A stretch of DNA of 8,989 nucleotides from Clostridiales bacterium. GTDB taxonomy: Bacteria > Bacillota > Clostridia > Lachnospirales > WRAX01. The position numbers and the translations under genes were made by a program. The stretch spans positions 1-8,989 of the forward strand of contig JAISHX010000085.1 of the NCBI GenBank assembly GCA_031262335.1, written 5' to 3'. The notes below the pieces were generated by a model. That model saw only the letters and a program-made list of their open reading frames with translations, had not been told where the DNA came from and searched no databases. Below are positions 1-8,167 of this stretch, one piece after another. Each line of letters starts with the position of its first letter. The stretch's first letter is position 1.

Positions 1-116
1 GTTTTGTTATCACGTTTCAGGAAAACGCTTGAATTATATTGACTCGCCAACTGAACAAGAATAGCGGCAGGACGCGCCTCAAGATTAAGTCCGGTTACGA
101 TTGTTTTTTCTGTCAT
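1..116 (-). CDS. Crh-like HPr-family protein, N-terminal part (cut by window edge)
   Basis: This is the first 38 codons of an HPr-fold protein, starting at ATG 116-114 and running off the window. A ribosome site AGGGGG (128-123) lies 6 bases upstream. The residues LEARPAAILVQLAS (12-25) match the active-site loop and first helix of HPr/Crh, and SSVFLKRDNK matches the following strands of B. subtilis Crh (SDVFLEKDGK). HPr has GLHARPA, whose His15 accepts phosphate from PTS Enzyme I. Here that position is Glu13, while the following Arg (R15) is kept. B. subtilis Crh has Gln there, so this protein should not carry PTS phosphate. It is probably a regulatory partner phosphorylated on the Ser46 equivalent by HprK, acting with CcpA in catabolite repression. 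Ser46 itself lies outside the window, so that role is inferred. Its place just after whiA matches crh in B. subtilis. An unrelated function of the HPr fold is less likely. Confidence 0.85.
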   Translation of the reverse strand, partial: MTEKTIVTGLNLEARPAAILVQLASQYNSSVFLKRDNK

Positions 117-171
117 TTATATCCCCCTAAAAGAGTTGTTTATAGTGATTTATAGACGTTTGACATACTGC

Positions 172-186
172 CCGCCGCTAAGGCGG
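172..186 (-). other. Short GC-rich inverted repeat between whiA and the Crh-like gene
   Basis: A 5-bp all-GC stem (CCGCC at 172-176, GGCGG at 182-186) with a 5-base loop sits in the 99-base gap between whiA and the next gene. No run of T follows it on the minus strand, so it is not a convincing terminator. It may be an mRNA-processing or partial attenuation site, or chance. Confidence 0.3.
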
Positions 187-215
187 AGGCTTCGTGGGAA
201 CTTTACGGAAAAATT

Positions 216-1064
216 TCAGTATTTCTCCGATATAGCCTTTATCTGCTTTAGTCTATGATTTACGCTTGATTTTCCGGCAGGAACTTCAAGAGCCCGTCCA
301 ATTTCCTGAAGACTATATTCAGGATGTGCAAGCCGTAAACGTGCGGTTTCCTCAAGATGTTTAGGAAGTACCTCAAGACCGACAGCACGCTCGATTTTAA
401 GAATATAGTGAGTTTGTTCCATTGCGGCGTTTATCGTTTTTTCCATATTTGCATTTTGGAAGTTTACCTTACGGTTAATTTGGTTGTTTACGTTTGATTC
501 AACACGCTTGCTTTCAAAGCAAAGCATCGCTCCAAAAGCCGAAAGTGCGCCAAGAACGGCACTGACTTGTTCACCGTCCTTAAAATAGACGACAATACGG
601 TTTTTGCGCTGCATTGTTTTTGGGTACAGGTCAAGCTCTAAATCAATAAAAAGAGATTTAATCTCTTCTGCATACGATTCTGAGCGAGAATAAATCTCCA
701 AATGGTTTCCGCAACCCGGCTCATTAACAGAACCCGCACAAAGAAACGCTCCGCGAAGAAAGGCGCGCTTGCAACAGGAACTTGTTATTAAAATTTTAGG
801 AATACAACAAATGGGCAATCCGTCATCAGCAAACGAACTTTTAGTTGCTTTTATGACTTTTTCATTAAATTCATCGTCAAAATCTTTCTGCAAAATAGCG
901 GTAAATTTTTCTTTAGCGATAGTTTTATCATTTCTGAATGTGAAATTATTGTCTTTAAAAAAGCCGCCGCCGCAAATAAGAGCAGCCATTTCGGCAATTC
1001 GGCAATGACGTGCGGGAGGAAGTACCGAAATAAGTTCACGCTTAACTTTTTCGGAGAAACTCAT
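216..1064 (-). CDS. whiA: WhiA-type DNA-binding regulator of cell division
   Basis: WhiA combines a LAGLIDADG homing-endonuclease-like fold, which has lost nuclease function, with a C-terminal helix-turn-helix. In actinobacteria it activates sporulation septation genes. In B. subtilis (YvcL) it binds DNA and affects division and chromosome segregation. The 282-residue product starts with the typical MSFSEKVKREL. The central domain shows CCKRAFLRGAFL (97-108) followed by AGSVNEP, and further on VNRKV-like NRKVNFQNANMEKT (197-210). The HTH region covers about 233-276 (LPKHLEETARLRL, then SLQEIGRALE and SSVNHRLKQI). It is about 30 residues shorter than B. subtilis WhiA. Most of the loss is in the N-terminal domain between about residues 35 and 90, with a shorter C-terminal tail. 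Its ATG overlaps the rapZ stop as ATGA, which implies translational coupling. Its own ribosome site is weak (AGGGA about 11 bases upstream). Identity is secure; the regulatory targets here are unknown. Confidence 0.96.
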   Translation of the reverse strand: MSFSEKVKRELISVLPPARHCRIAEMAALICGGGFFKDNNFTFRNDKTIAKEKFTAILQKDFDDEFNEKVIKATKSSFADDGLPICCIPKILITSSCCKRAFLRGAFLCAGSVNEPGCGNHLEIYSRSESYAEEIKSLFIDLELDLYPKTMQRKNRIVVYFKDGEQVSAVLGALSAFGAMLCFESKRVESNVNNQINRKVNFQNANMEKTINAAMEQTHYILKIERAVGLEVLPKHLEETARLRLAHPEYSLQEIGRALEVPAGKSSVNHRLKQIKAISEKY

Positions 1065-1945
1065 TTTTCCACATCCCTATGAGCAACAAAAGCAGTATGA
1101 CCGCTTTTGGACAGTATATCCTGTAATAGGTTAGCAAAAGTAACAGAGCGGTGTCTGCCGCCTGTACAGCCAATGCTGATAACAAGCCGTGTTTTGCCTT
1201 CCTCAATATAATAGGGAATCAGAAACTCCATCATTTCGGTAAGCTTGGAAATAAATGTTTGAGAAACAGAGTAACTCATAACAAAATCACGAACAGGCGT
1301 ATCATTACCGGATAAATTTTTCAACTCATCAACATAAAACGGATTAGGAATAAAACGAACATCAAAAATAAGGTCGGAATCAATCGGTATGCCGTACTTG
1401 AAGCCAAATGAAAGAACAGTAATAATAAGACTTTCAAAGCTTTTATCTTCAAGGAATATTTCGGAGATTTTTTCCTTTAAATTTTTAGTCCGTAAACGTG
1501 TAGTGTCGATTATGTAATCTGAACACATTTTTATTTCCGCAAGGAGCGTACGTTCACGCGCAATTCCTTTTTCGACGGAATCTTCTCCTGCACCGCGTGC
1601 CAGAGGATGGTTGCGGCGGGTTTCTTTATAACGTTTTATCAGCGTTTCATCGGACGCATCAAGAAAAAGCGTCTGAGGACGAAACTGACCTCCTGTAATT
1701 TTTGTATCAACATTTGCAAGAGACGGCAACAGCTCGTTAAGCAGACTGCCCCCCCGCGCGTCAATTCCGAGGGCAATTTTGTCAAATGCAGAGCCTGCTT
1801 TTGCACAAACCTCAATAAATTTTGTAATAAGAGCGGGCGGAAGGTTATCAACACAAAAAAAGCCCATATCTTCCATAAATTTAAGCGCGGAACTTTTGCC
1901 CGCGCCGGACATCCCCGTGACTATTACAAACCGTGTCTGACTCAT
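1061..1945 (-). CDS. rapZ: RapZ/YvcJ nucleotide-binding protein
   Basis: RapZ-family P-loop protein of 294 residues, a normal length. In E. coli RapZ is an RNA-binding adaptor that directs RNase E cleavage of GlmZ and so controls glucosamine-6-phosphate synthesis. In B. subtilis YvcJ binds and hydrolyses nucleotides and affects competence. The Walker A motif GMSGAGKS is at 11-18 and GIDAR at 60-64. The C-terminal domain has SFGFKYGIP (179-187), DVRFIPNPF (195-203) and GCTGGRHRSV (259-268), all RapZ signatures. The open frame extends upstream to 2026, but I place the start at ATG 1945-1943. There the protein begins MSQTRFVIVTGMSG as in relatives, GGAG lies 9 bases upstream, and the start falls one base after the murB stop. 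An upstream start would overlap murB by about 80 bases and add residues not typical of the family. The next gene is whiA; yvcK, the common neighbour, is missing. Confidence 0.97.
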   Translation of the reverse strand: MSQTRFVIVTGMSGAGKSSALKFMEDMGFFCVDNLPPALITKFIEVCAKAGSAFDKIALGIDARGGSLLNELLPSLANVDTKITGGQFRPQTLFLDASDETLIKRYKETRRNHPLARGAGEDSVEKGIARERTLLAEIKMCSDYIIDTTRLRTKNLKEKISEIFLEDKSFESLIITVLSFGFKYGIPIDSDLIFDVRFIPNPFYVDELKNLSGNDTPVRDFVMSYSVSQTFISKLTEMMEFLIPYYIEEGKTRLVISIGCTGGRHRSVTFANLLQDILSKSGHTAFVAHRDVEK

Positions 1946-1946
1946 G

Positions 1947-2855
1947 TTAATCGTCTCCGATAATTTTAAATTCCGGCTCAAGAGCAATGCTAAATTCAGC
2001 GAAAACAGTATTCTGAATATGCTCAACCAAAGAAATTATATCTTTGGCAGTTGCGCCGCCTATGTTAACAATAAAGCCGCAATGCTTTGGTGAAACTTGC
2101 GCTCCTCCGATTGTAAAACCGGAAAGCCCTGCCTCCATAATCAGTTTACCTGCAAAATTGCCTTGAGGACGCTTGAACGCACTACCGGCACTTGGCAGGT
2201 TTAGAGGCTGTTTTTCCTCACGTTTCTTGTTTAATGATAACATCTCGTTTTTAATATCAATATAAACGCTGTTTTTAAGTGTAAAAACAACATCAAGAAT
2301 AATATATCCGTTTTTTTGTGCGTTGCTGAAACGGTATGAAAAATTCATTTCTTCATTTGTAAGCTCAACAATGTCGCCGTCAACAGTAAGGGCAGAAGCT
2401 TTTTCAAAAACGCCAGCAATATCGCGGTCATATGCTCCGGCATTCATATAAACCGCGCCGCCGACTGTCCCCGGTATTCCGGACGCAAATTCAAGTCCCG
2501 CAAGGTCGTTATCAAGTGCAAAGTTAGCAGTTTTTGAAAGCAATGCACCGGCTTCGGCGCGGATTTTGCCGTGTTCTTTAAGCTCTACCTTATTTATGCC
2601 GCGTGTTGTAATAACAGCACCGGCAAATCCACCATCTTTAACCAAGACATTTGAGCCGTTGCCCAAAACAAAGAACTTGACGCCTTTCTCCTCGCACACG
2701 CCGATTACATCTACAAGCTCGTTTATCGTTGCGGGGGCAATAAAAAACGCCGCGTTGCCGCCGGTTCGGAACGTTGTTTTTTCACTCATTGGAACATCAA
2801 TAAAAACGCACTCCGGCGACGACGCTTCTTTTGCTAATTCAATAAAATCAGGCAA
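1947..2855 (-). CDS. murB: UDP-N-acetylenolpyruvoylglucosamine reductase MurB (type II)
   Basis: MurB reduces UDP-GlcNAc-enolpyruvate to UDP-MurNAc with NADPH and FAD in the cytoplasm, the second committed step of peptidoglycan precursor synthesis. The 302-residue protein has the FAD-binding motifs FRTGGNA (29-35), VLGNGSNVLV (63-72) and a GIPGTVGGAVYMNAGAY stretch (126-142). The catalytic region has YRFS (Arg175) and the KREEKQPLNLPSAGSAFKRP block (211-230), in which Ser225 is the expected proton donor. The C-terminal LEPE (292-295) includes a conserved catalytic Glu. Lack of the extra type I insertion makes it type II, usual for Gram-positives. The start is TTG (2855-2853), supported by GGAGGG at 2867-2862, 6 bases upstream. 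It lies 47 bases after hprK and 1 base before rapZ, within one transcription unit. Confidence 0.98.
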   Translation of the reverse strand: MPDFIELAKEASSPECVFIDVPMSEKTTFRTGGNAAFFIAPATINELVDVIGVCEEKGVKFFVLGNGSNVLVKDGGFAGAVITTRGINKVELKEHGKIRAEAGALLSKTANFALDNDLAGLEFASGIPGTVGGAVYMNAGAYDRDIAGVFEKASALTVDGDIVELTNEEMNFSYRFSNAQKNGYIILDVVFTLKNSVYIDIKNEMLSLNKKREEKQPLNLPSAGSAFKRPQGNFAGKLIMEAGLSGFTIGGAQVSPKHCGFIVNIGGATAKDIISLVEHIQNTVFAEFSIALEPEFKIIGDD

Positions 2856-2861
2856 CTTTAA

Positions 2862-2867
2862 CCCTCC
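2862..2867 (-). promoter_or_regulatory. Ribosome binding site fixing the TTG start of murB
   Basis: GGAGGG read on the minus strand lies 6 bases before TTG 2855-2853. No in-frame ATG is near, so this site decides the non-ATG start of murB. Confidence 0.8.
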
Positions 2868-2902
2868 GGTTCAGATTGATACTATTTATTTATTCCGGTT
2901 TT

Positions 2903-3838
2903 TCATGGATTATTCGCTATGAACTTGCTTTCGACACGTTCTTGCAAGGCTTTTGCAGCGTTATAACCCATTTTTTTCTGTCTGTGATTTATTGCCGCCG
3001 ATTCACAAATAATGGCAATATTACGCCCGGGACGAATCGGAATTGAATGACAAACAATATCTATTCCAAGAATATCCATATATTCTTCGTTAAGTCCAAG
3101 TCTGTCATAGCCTTTCATTTTGTCCCAAACTTCAAGTTTGATAACTAAATCAATATTTTGTGTAGCTTTTATTGCTTCAACTCCGAACATTTGCTGAACG
3201 TCAATAATACCTATACCGCGCAATTCGATAAAATAACGCAAAATTTCCGGACAAGTGCCGATTAGTGTTTCATTTGAAACACGTTTAACTTCAACAGAAT
3301 CATCGGCAATCAAGCGGTGTCCGCGCTTAACAAGTTCAAGAGCCGTTTCGCTCTTTCCTATGCCGCTTTCACCTATAATCAGTACGCCTTCGCCGAATAT
3401 ATCGACAAAAACGCCGTGCATTGAAATTCTTGGTGCAAGAGCAACTTTCATCCAGCGAATAACATCTGCCGTAAAGTCTGATGTTGCGTCAGTTGTTTGA
3501 AGCAGAGGAACACCTGCCGACTCGGCGAAATCAATCGCCTCAGGAAAAGGCTCAATTCCGCGTGTAAAAATCACACAAGGGATTTTACAGTCAAAAAGCC
3601 GCCGCAAAGTTGCAGAACGTTCCCAGTCGGAAAGACCTTCCAAATAAGAATACTCAACTTTACCTATTATCTGAATAGGTTCTTCGTCAAAATAATCATA
3701 AAAGCCCGCAAGTTGAAGAGCAGGGCGGTTCACTTCCGGCACACAGATTTTAATTGTGCTTATATCGGTAGTTTGCGTAATCGTTTTGAGGTTGTAATGC
3801 TCTGCCAATTCAGAGAGCATTACAAAGTAATCACCCAT
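2903..3838 (-). CDS. hprK: HPr kinase/phosphorylase
   Basis: Bifunctional enzyme that phosphorylates Ser46 of HPr and Crh with ATP or pyrophosphate, and dephosphorylates it with phosphate. It is the sensor of CcpA-dependent carbon catabolite repression in low-GC Gram-positives. The 311-residue protein has an N-terminal HPrK domain (about 1-130) and a C-terminal kinase domain. Key motifs are MHGVFVDIFG (140-149, His141), Walker A GESGIGKS (156-163), KRGHRLIADD (171-180), ELRGIGIIDV (205-214), YDRLGL (244-249) and PIRPGRN (267-273). All match B. subtilis HprK closely. The ATG at 3838 overlaps the end of the upstream unknown gene by 8 bases, with AAGGGA about 11 bases away. ATG 3820 (residue 7) is a possible alternative start. 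A putative substrate, the Crh-like protein, is encoded at the end of the same gene run, which supports a local signalling pair. Confidence 0.98.
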   Translation of the reverse strand: MGDYFVMLSELAEHYNLKTITQTTDISTIKICVPEVNRPALQLAGFYDYFDEEPIQIIGKVEYSYLEGLSDWERSATLRRLFDCKIPCVIFTRGIEPFPEAIDFAESAGVPLLQTTDATSDFTADVIRWMKVALAPRISMHGVFVDIFGEGVLIIGESGIGKSETALELVKRGHRLIADDSVEVKRVSNETLIGTCPEILRYFIELRGIGIIDVQQMFGVEAIKATQNIDLVIKLEVWDKMKGYDRLGLNEEYMDILGIDIVCHSIPIRPGRNIAIICESAAINHRQKKMGYNAAKALQERVESKFIANNP

Positions 3839-4163
3839 GGTATGACATATCCCTTCTAATAATTTTGTCGTCTGAAAAAGAAATGCTCTCTGTTACGTTA
3901 GGTTCAATAAAAGTTATATCACAATAGCTGCGTAAATCAATACGCATTTTTTTAAACAGCAAATTTGAAATTGTATCAAATACTGTTTTGAGGTCGTTGT
4001 CGGAAACAGGAATATCCGACTTTAGAGAAATTGCCATCATTGAGTCAGATTTAACTTTTAACGTCATATGCACACGTTCAATTTCAAATTCGGTGTGTCC
4101 TTCCGGAACATAAACAAAATCCATTTCCAAATCATATGCCTTGCCAACATTATCAAAAGCCAT
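3831..4163 (-). CDS. Conserved-context hypothetical protein, first gene of the hprK operon
   Basis: I do not recognise this 110-residue protein. It is probably a real gene. It follows a good promoter, has a G-rich ribosome site (GGGGG, 4175-4171) 7 bases before ATG 4163-4161, and its stop overlaps the hprK start by 8 bases. The product shows no signal peptide, membrane segment, metal-binding cluster or nucleotide motif. It has alternating hydrophobic and charged stretches, such as ERVHMTLKVKSDSMMAISL and RIDLRSYCDITFIEP, suggesting a small alpha/beta cytoplasmic protein with several beta strands and a helix around residues 56-72 (DLKTVFDTISNLLFKKM). It has one cysteine (81). Its coupling to hprK suggests a role linked to HprK or a housekeeping role shared by the operon, but that is inference from position only. 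Confidence 0.75.
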   Translation of the reverse strand: MAFDNVGKAYDLEMDFVYVPEGHTEFEIERVHMTLKVKSDSMMAISLKSDIPVSDNDLKTVFDTISNLLFKKMRIDLRSYCDITFIEPNVTESISFSDDKIIRRDMSYHG

Positions 4164-4170
4164 AATATTG

Positions 4171-4175
4171 CCCCC
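4171..4175 (-). promoter_or_regulatory. Ribosome binding site of the 110-residue gene
   Basis: A GGGGG run read on the minus strand, 7 bases before ATG 4163-4161. It is G-rich rather than a clean AGGAGG, but the spacing is good and it supports this start. Confidence 0.55.
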
Positions 4176-4183
4176 GTTCCCCG

Positions 4184-4224
4184 ATTATACTTAATATCAT
4201 ACCTCATAGAAATGAATTTATCAA
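4184..4224 (-). promoter_or_regulatory. Sigma-A-type promoter of the orf110-hprK-murB-rapZ-whiA operon
   Basis: On the minus strand the -35 TTGATA (4224-4219) and -10 TATGAT (4201-4196) are separated by exactly 17 bases, close to the sigma-A/sigma-70 consensus. A second perfect -10 hexamer, TATAAT (4189-4184), follows 6 bases later but has no good -35 at the right distance. Transcription from the first -10 would start near 4189, about 25 bases before the gene. The promoter lies just after the ackA terminator, so it opens a new transcription unit. Confidence 0.75.
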
Positions 4225-4252
4225 CACTTATTTTGAAAAAGAATATAAAGTC

Positions 4253-4293
4253 TGCATAAAAACAAAACAAAGGCGAGGAAATCCCTCGCCTTT
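4253..4293 (-). terminator. Intrinsic terminator after ackA
   Basis: A perfect 10-bp stem (AAAGGCGAGG at 4269-4278 pairing with CCTCGCCTTT at 4284-4293) with a 5-base loop starts 5 bases after the ackA stop. On the minus strand it is followed by TTTGTTTTGTTTTTAT. Stem, loop and T-rich tail are those of a Rho-independent terminator for the cheB-pta-ackA transcript. Confidence 0.92.
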
Positions 4294-4297
4294 AAGA

Positions 4298-5494
4298 TTA
4301 TTTTTTCACTAATTCAAGAGTATCACGCGCAATAACAAGTTCTTCATTAGTTGGGATAATGATAGCTTTTACTGCGGAATCATCTGTTGAGAAAATAATC
4401 TCCTTACCGCGTGTATTATTTTTGTTGCCGTCAACTTTCAGACCAAGATATTCTAAATATGAACAAATGGCTGTACGTCTTGCGGCACTATTTTCACCGA
4501 TTCCTGCAGTAAAGACGATAGCATCAACACCGTTCATAGCCGCCGCATATTCTCCAACGTATTTTGCAACACGGTAATCAAACATTTCAAGAGAAAGACC
4601 GGCATTTACAACGCCTTCCGCTACAGCATTTTCAATATCACGGAAGTCGCTCTTACCGATTCCGGCTACTCCCAAAACACCGGACTGCTTGTTAAGAATA
4701 TTTCCGGTCTCTTTAGGCGAAAGATTTTCTTTTTCCATTATATAAAGTACGGCGGCAGGGTCAAGGTCGCCGCTACGCGTACCCATCATAAGACCTTCAA
4801 GCGGGGTAAATCCCATACTTGTATCAACTGATTTGCCGCCTTTAACAGCACAAATGCTTGCGCCATTGCCAAGGTGACATGTTATAATTTTCAGGTCTTC
4901 AGGTTTTTTGCCAAGAATCTCGGCGGCTCTGCCTGCAACGTAACGGTGGCTTGTTCCGTGGAAACCATATTTACGGACTTTATAATCCTGATAATATTTA
5001 TATGGGAGAGCATAAAGGTATGCCATTTTTGGCATTGTATGATGGAAAGCGGTATCAAAAACAGCTACTTGAGGAGTATTAGGCATAATAGCCTCACATG
5101 CGTTAATTCCAATCAAGTTTGGAGGATTGTGGAGCGGCGCAAGGTCTGAACATTGGTCTATGAGTTTTTTGACTTTTTCATCAATAATGACCGATTCATA
5201 TAAATCTTCACCGCCGTGGACAACTCTGTGACCAACGGCAGAAATTTCGGATACATTTTTAATTACGCCTGTTTTTTCATTCATCAAAGCATCAAGAACA
5301 AATTTAACCGCAACAGAATGATTTTCAAGGTCAACAACAGTTTTAACCTCTTCACCTGCCGCCTCATGCTTATTAAAAGACCCTTCCATGCCGATTTTTT
5401 CACAAATACCTTTTGCCAAAACCGACTCGTTTTCCATATCAAAAAGCTGATATTTCAGGGAAGAACTGCCGCAGTTTAAAACAAGAATTTTCAT
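4298..5494 (-). CDS. ackA: Acetate kinase
   Basis: Acetate kinase interconverts acetyl-phosphate + ADP and acetate + ATP, the ATP-yielding last step of acetate fermentation. The 398-residue length is typical. Family motifs are present: [12 protein letters not shown] (4-15, Asn7), GHRVVHGG (88-95, Arg90), FDTAFH (146-151, Asp147), YGFHGTSH (176-183), HLGNGAS (207-213), [10 protein letters not shown] (237-246, Arg240), FTAGIGENS (328-336) and PTNEEL (381-386, Glu384). These match the substrate and catalytic residues known from the Methanosarcina enzyme. ATG 5494-5492 has AAGGAG 8 bases upstream. The gene follows pta after 24 bases and ends at a strong terminator, so pta and ackA are co-transcribed and form the complete acetyl-CoA to acetate route. 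Confidence 0.99.
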   Translation of the reverse strand: MKILVLNCGSSSLKYQLFDMENESVLAKGICEKIGMEGSFNKHEAAGEEVKTVVDLENHSVAVKFVLDALMNEKTGVIKNVSEISAVGHRVVHGGEDLYESVIIDEKVKKLIDQCSDLAPLHNPPNLIGINACEAIMPNTPQVAVFDTAFHHTMPKMAYLYALPYKYYQDYKVRKYGFHGTSHRYVAGRAAEILGKKPEDLKIITCHLGNGASICAVKGGKSVDTSMGFTPLEGLMMGTRSGDLDPAAVLYIMEKENLSPKETGNILNKQSGVLGVAGIGKSDFRDIENAVAEGVVNAGLSLEMFDYRVAKYVGEYAAAMNGVDAIVFTAGIGENSAARRTAICSYLEYLGLKVDGNKNNTRGKEIIFSTDDSAVKAIIIPTNEELVIARDTLELVKK

Positions 5495-5518
5495 GTAAAT
5501 TACTCCTTATGAGGTTGA

Positions 5519-7535
<2,017 letters not shown>

Positions 7536-7542
7536 GAAAATG

Positions 7543-7548
7543 TCCTTC
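7543..7548 (-). promoter_or_regulatory. Ribosome binding site favouring the TTG start of cheB
   Basis: GAAGGA on the minus strand lies 7 bases before TTG 7535-7533 and 13 bases before ATG 7529-7527. The spacing favours TTG. Confidence 0.6.
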
Positions 7549-7553
7549 TAACC

Positions 7554-7568
7554 CCGTGTGTTCCACGG
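7554..7568 (-). other. Small hairpin in the cheB leader
   Basis: CCGTG and CACGG (minus-strand order) form a 5-bp stem around a 5-base loop, ending 5 bases before the cheB ribosome site. It could affect cheB translation or mRNA stability. The stem is short, so it may be chance. Confidence 0.35.
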
Positions 7569-7601
7569 TTATATGTTAACGAGCGTCTAACTTAATTAGA
7601 T

Positions 7602-7645
7602 AAAAAATGAATATTAAGCAGGGGGGGCTTGAAGCCCCCGTCTGC
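7602..7645 (-). terminator. GC-rich hairpin after cheW, probable terminator or attenuator
   Basis: On the minus strand GGGGGC (7639-7634) pairs with GCCCCC (7628-7623) around TTCAA. An outer GCAG/CTGC pair (7645-7642 with 7621-7618) extends the stem across a small mismatch. It begins 12 bases after the cheW stop. The tail is TTAATATTCATTTTTT, so the T run is delayed and termination may be partial. The 122-base gap between cheW and cheB holds only this hairpin, the small cheB-leader hairpin and no promoter that I can place with confidence. Confidence 0.6.
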
Positions 7646-7657
7646 CAAAACAATTAA

Positions 7658-8143
7658 CTACTGTGTAAGCAACTTGTCAAGGTCAAGCAATAATTTAAGT
7701 CCGTCATTTGCTTTGCCGATGTTCCTGACAAACATATTGCTGTAACTAAGTTTGGCGTGAGGCGGCGGAGCAATATCCTCCGGCATTATCGTATAAACAC
7801 CGACAACTTGGTCAACAATCAGACCCATTATATAATCTTCGTGATAAATAACAATTATACAGGTATTTTCGTCATACGGAATTTCTTCTTTACGGAAACG
7901 CGTACGTACGTTGATAACCGGTACAATATCGCCGCGCAAATTTACGATTCCTTTAAGGAAGTCAGGCGTGTCAGGTACAACAGTAATTGCGCATATAGGA
8001 ACGAGTTCTTTTACTTGAATAACGCCGATGGCGTATTCTTCTTCATCAACTTTAAAGCTGAGATAAAGGTCTTTGGTTGCATCGTATTCTTCCTCATGTT
8101 GTTTTTCCATGGGCAAGCCCAAATCAATTTCAGATACTGACAT
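7658..8143 (-). CDS. cheW: CheW chemotaxis coupling protein
   Basis: CheW links chemoreceptors to the kinase CheA in the polar signalling array. The 161-residue product has a short acidic N-terminal extension (1-24) and then one CheW/SH3-like double-barrel domain. That domain contains YLSFKVDEEEYAIGVIQVKEL (27-47) and the hallmark GIVNLRGDIVPVINVRTRF (65-83), with Arg70 at the receptor/CheA contact position of the family. The usual Asp after the PVI segment is Asn78 here. IVIYHEDYIMGLIVDQVVGV (97-116) forms the later strands. ATG 8143-8141 has a full AGGAGG 7 bases upstream. It lies 24 bases after cheA, so the two are co-transcribed, and a hairpin follows it. Confidence 0.97.
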   Translation of the reverse strand: MSVSEIDLGLPMEKQHEEEYDATKDLYLSFKVDEEEYAIGVIQVKELVPICAITVVPDTPDFLKGIVNLRGDIVPVINVRTRFRKEEIPYDENTCIIVIYHEDYIMGLIVDQVVGVYTIMPEDIAPPPHAKLSYSNMFVRNIGKANDGLKLLLDLDKLLTQ

Positions 8144-8167
8144 TTGTTTCCCTCCTCGCTGCAGACT

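Noticed and set aside
160..188. TTGACA on the plus strand as a promoter
   Set aside because: No -10 hexamer lies at 16-18 bases, and there is no plus-strand gene to read.
1607..1963. Plus-strand open frame of 118 codons inside rapZ
   Set aside because: It lies wholly opposite conserved rapZ/murB coding sequence. Its product is rich in Lys, Arg and Cys with no family resemblance, so it is a shadow frame.
1946..2026. Upstream extension of rapZ to 2026
   Set aside because: It would overlap murB by 80 bases and add residues not typical of RapZ. The ATG at 1945 has a good ribosome site and the standard N-terminus.
4064..4270. Minus-strand 68-codon frame across the promoter and start of the 110-residue gene
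   Set aside because: It covers the terminator tail and promoter and runs out of frame through the better supported gene.
7570..7612. Promoter for cheB in the cheW-cheB gap
   Set aside because: A TATAAC-like hexamer can be seen, but no acceptable -35 lies at the right distance, so I did not list it.
7618..7645. GC-rich inverted repeat as a dispersed repeat or mobile-element end
   Set aside because: There is no second copy in the window, no transposase and no target duplication. Its position right after a stop codon fits a terminator better.
7757..8140. Plus-strand open frame of 127 codons opposite cheW
   Set aside because: Its product is the Asn/Tyr/Phe-rich antisense of cheW, with no plausible domain or ribosome site.
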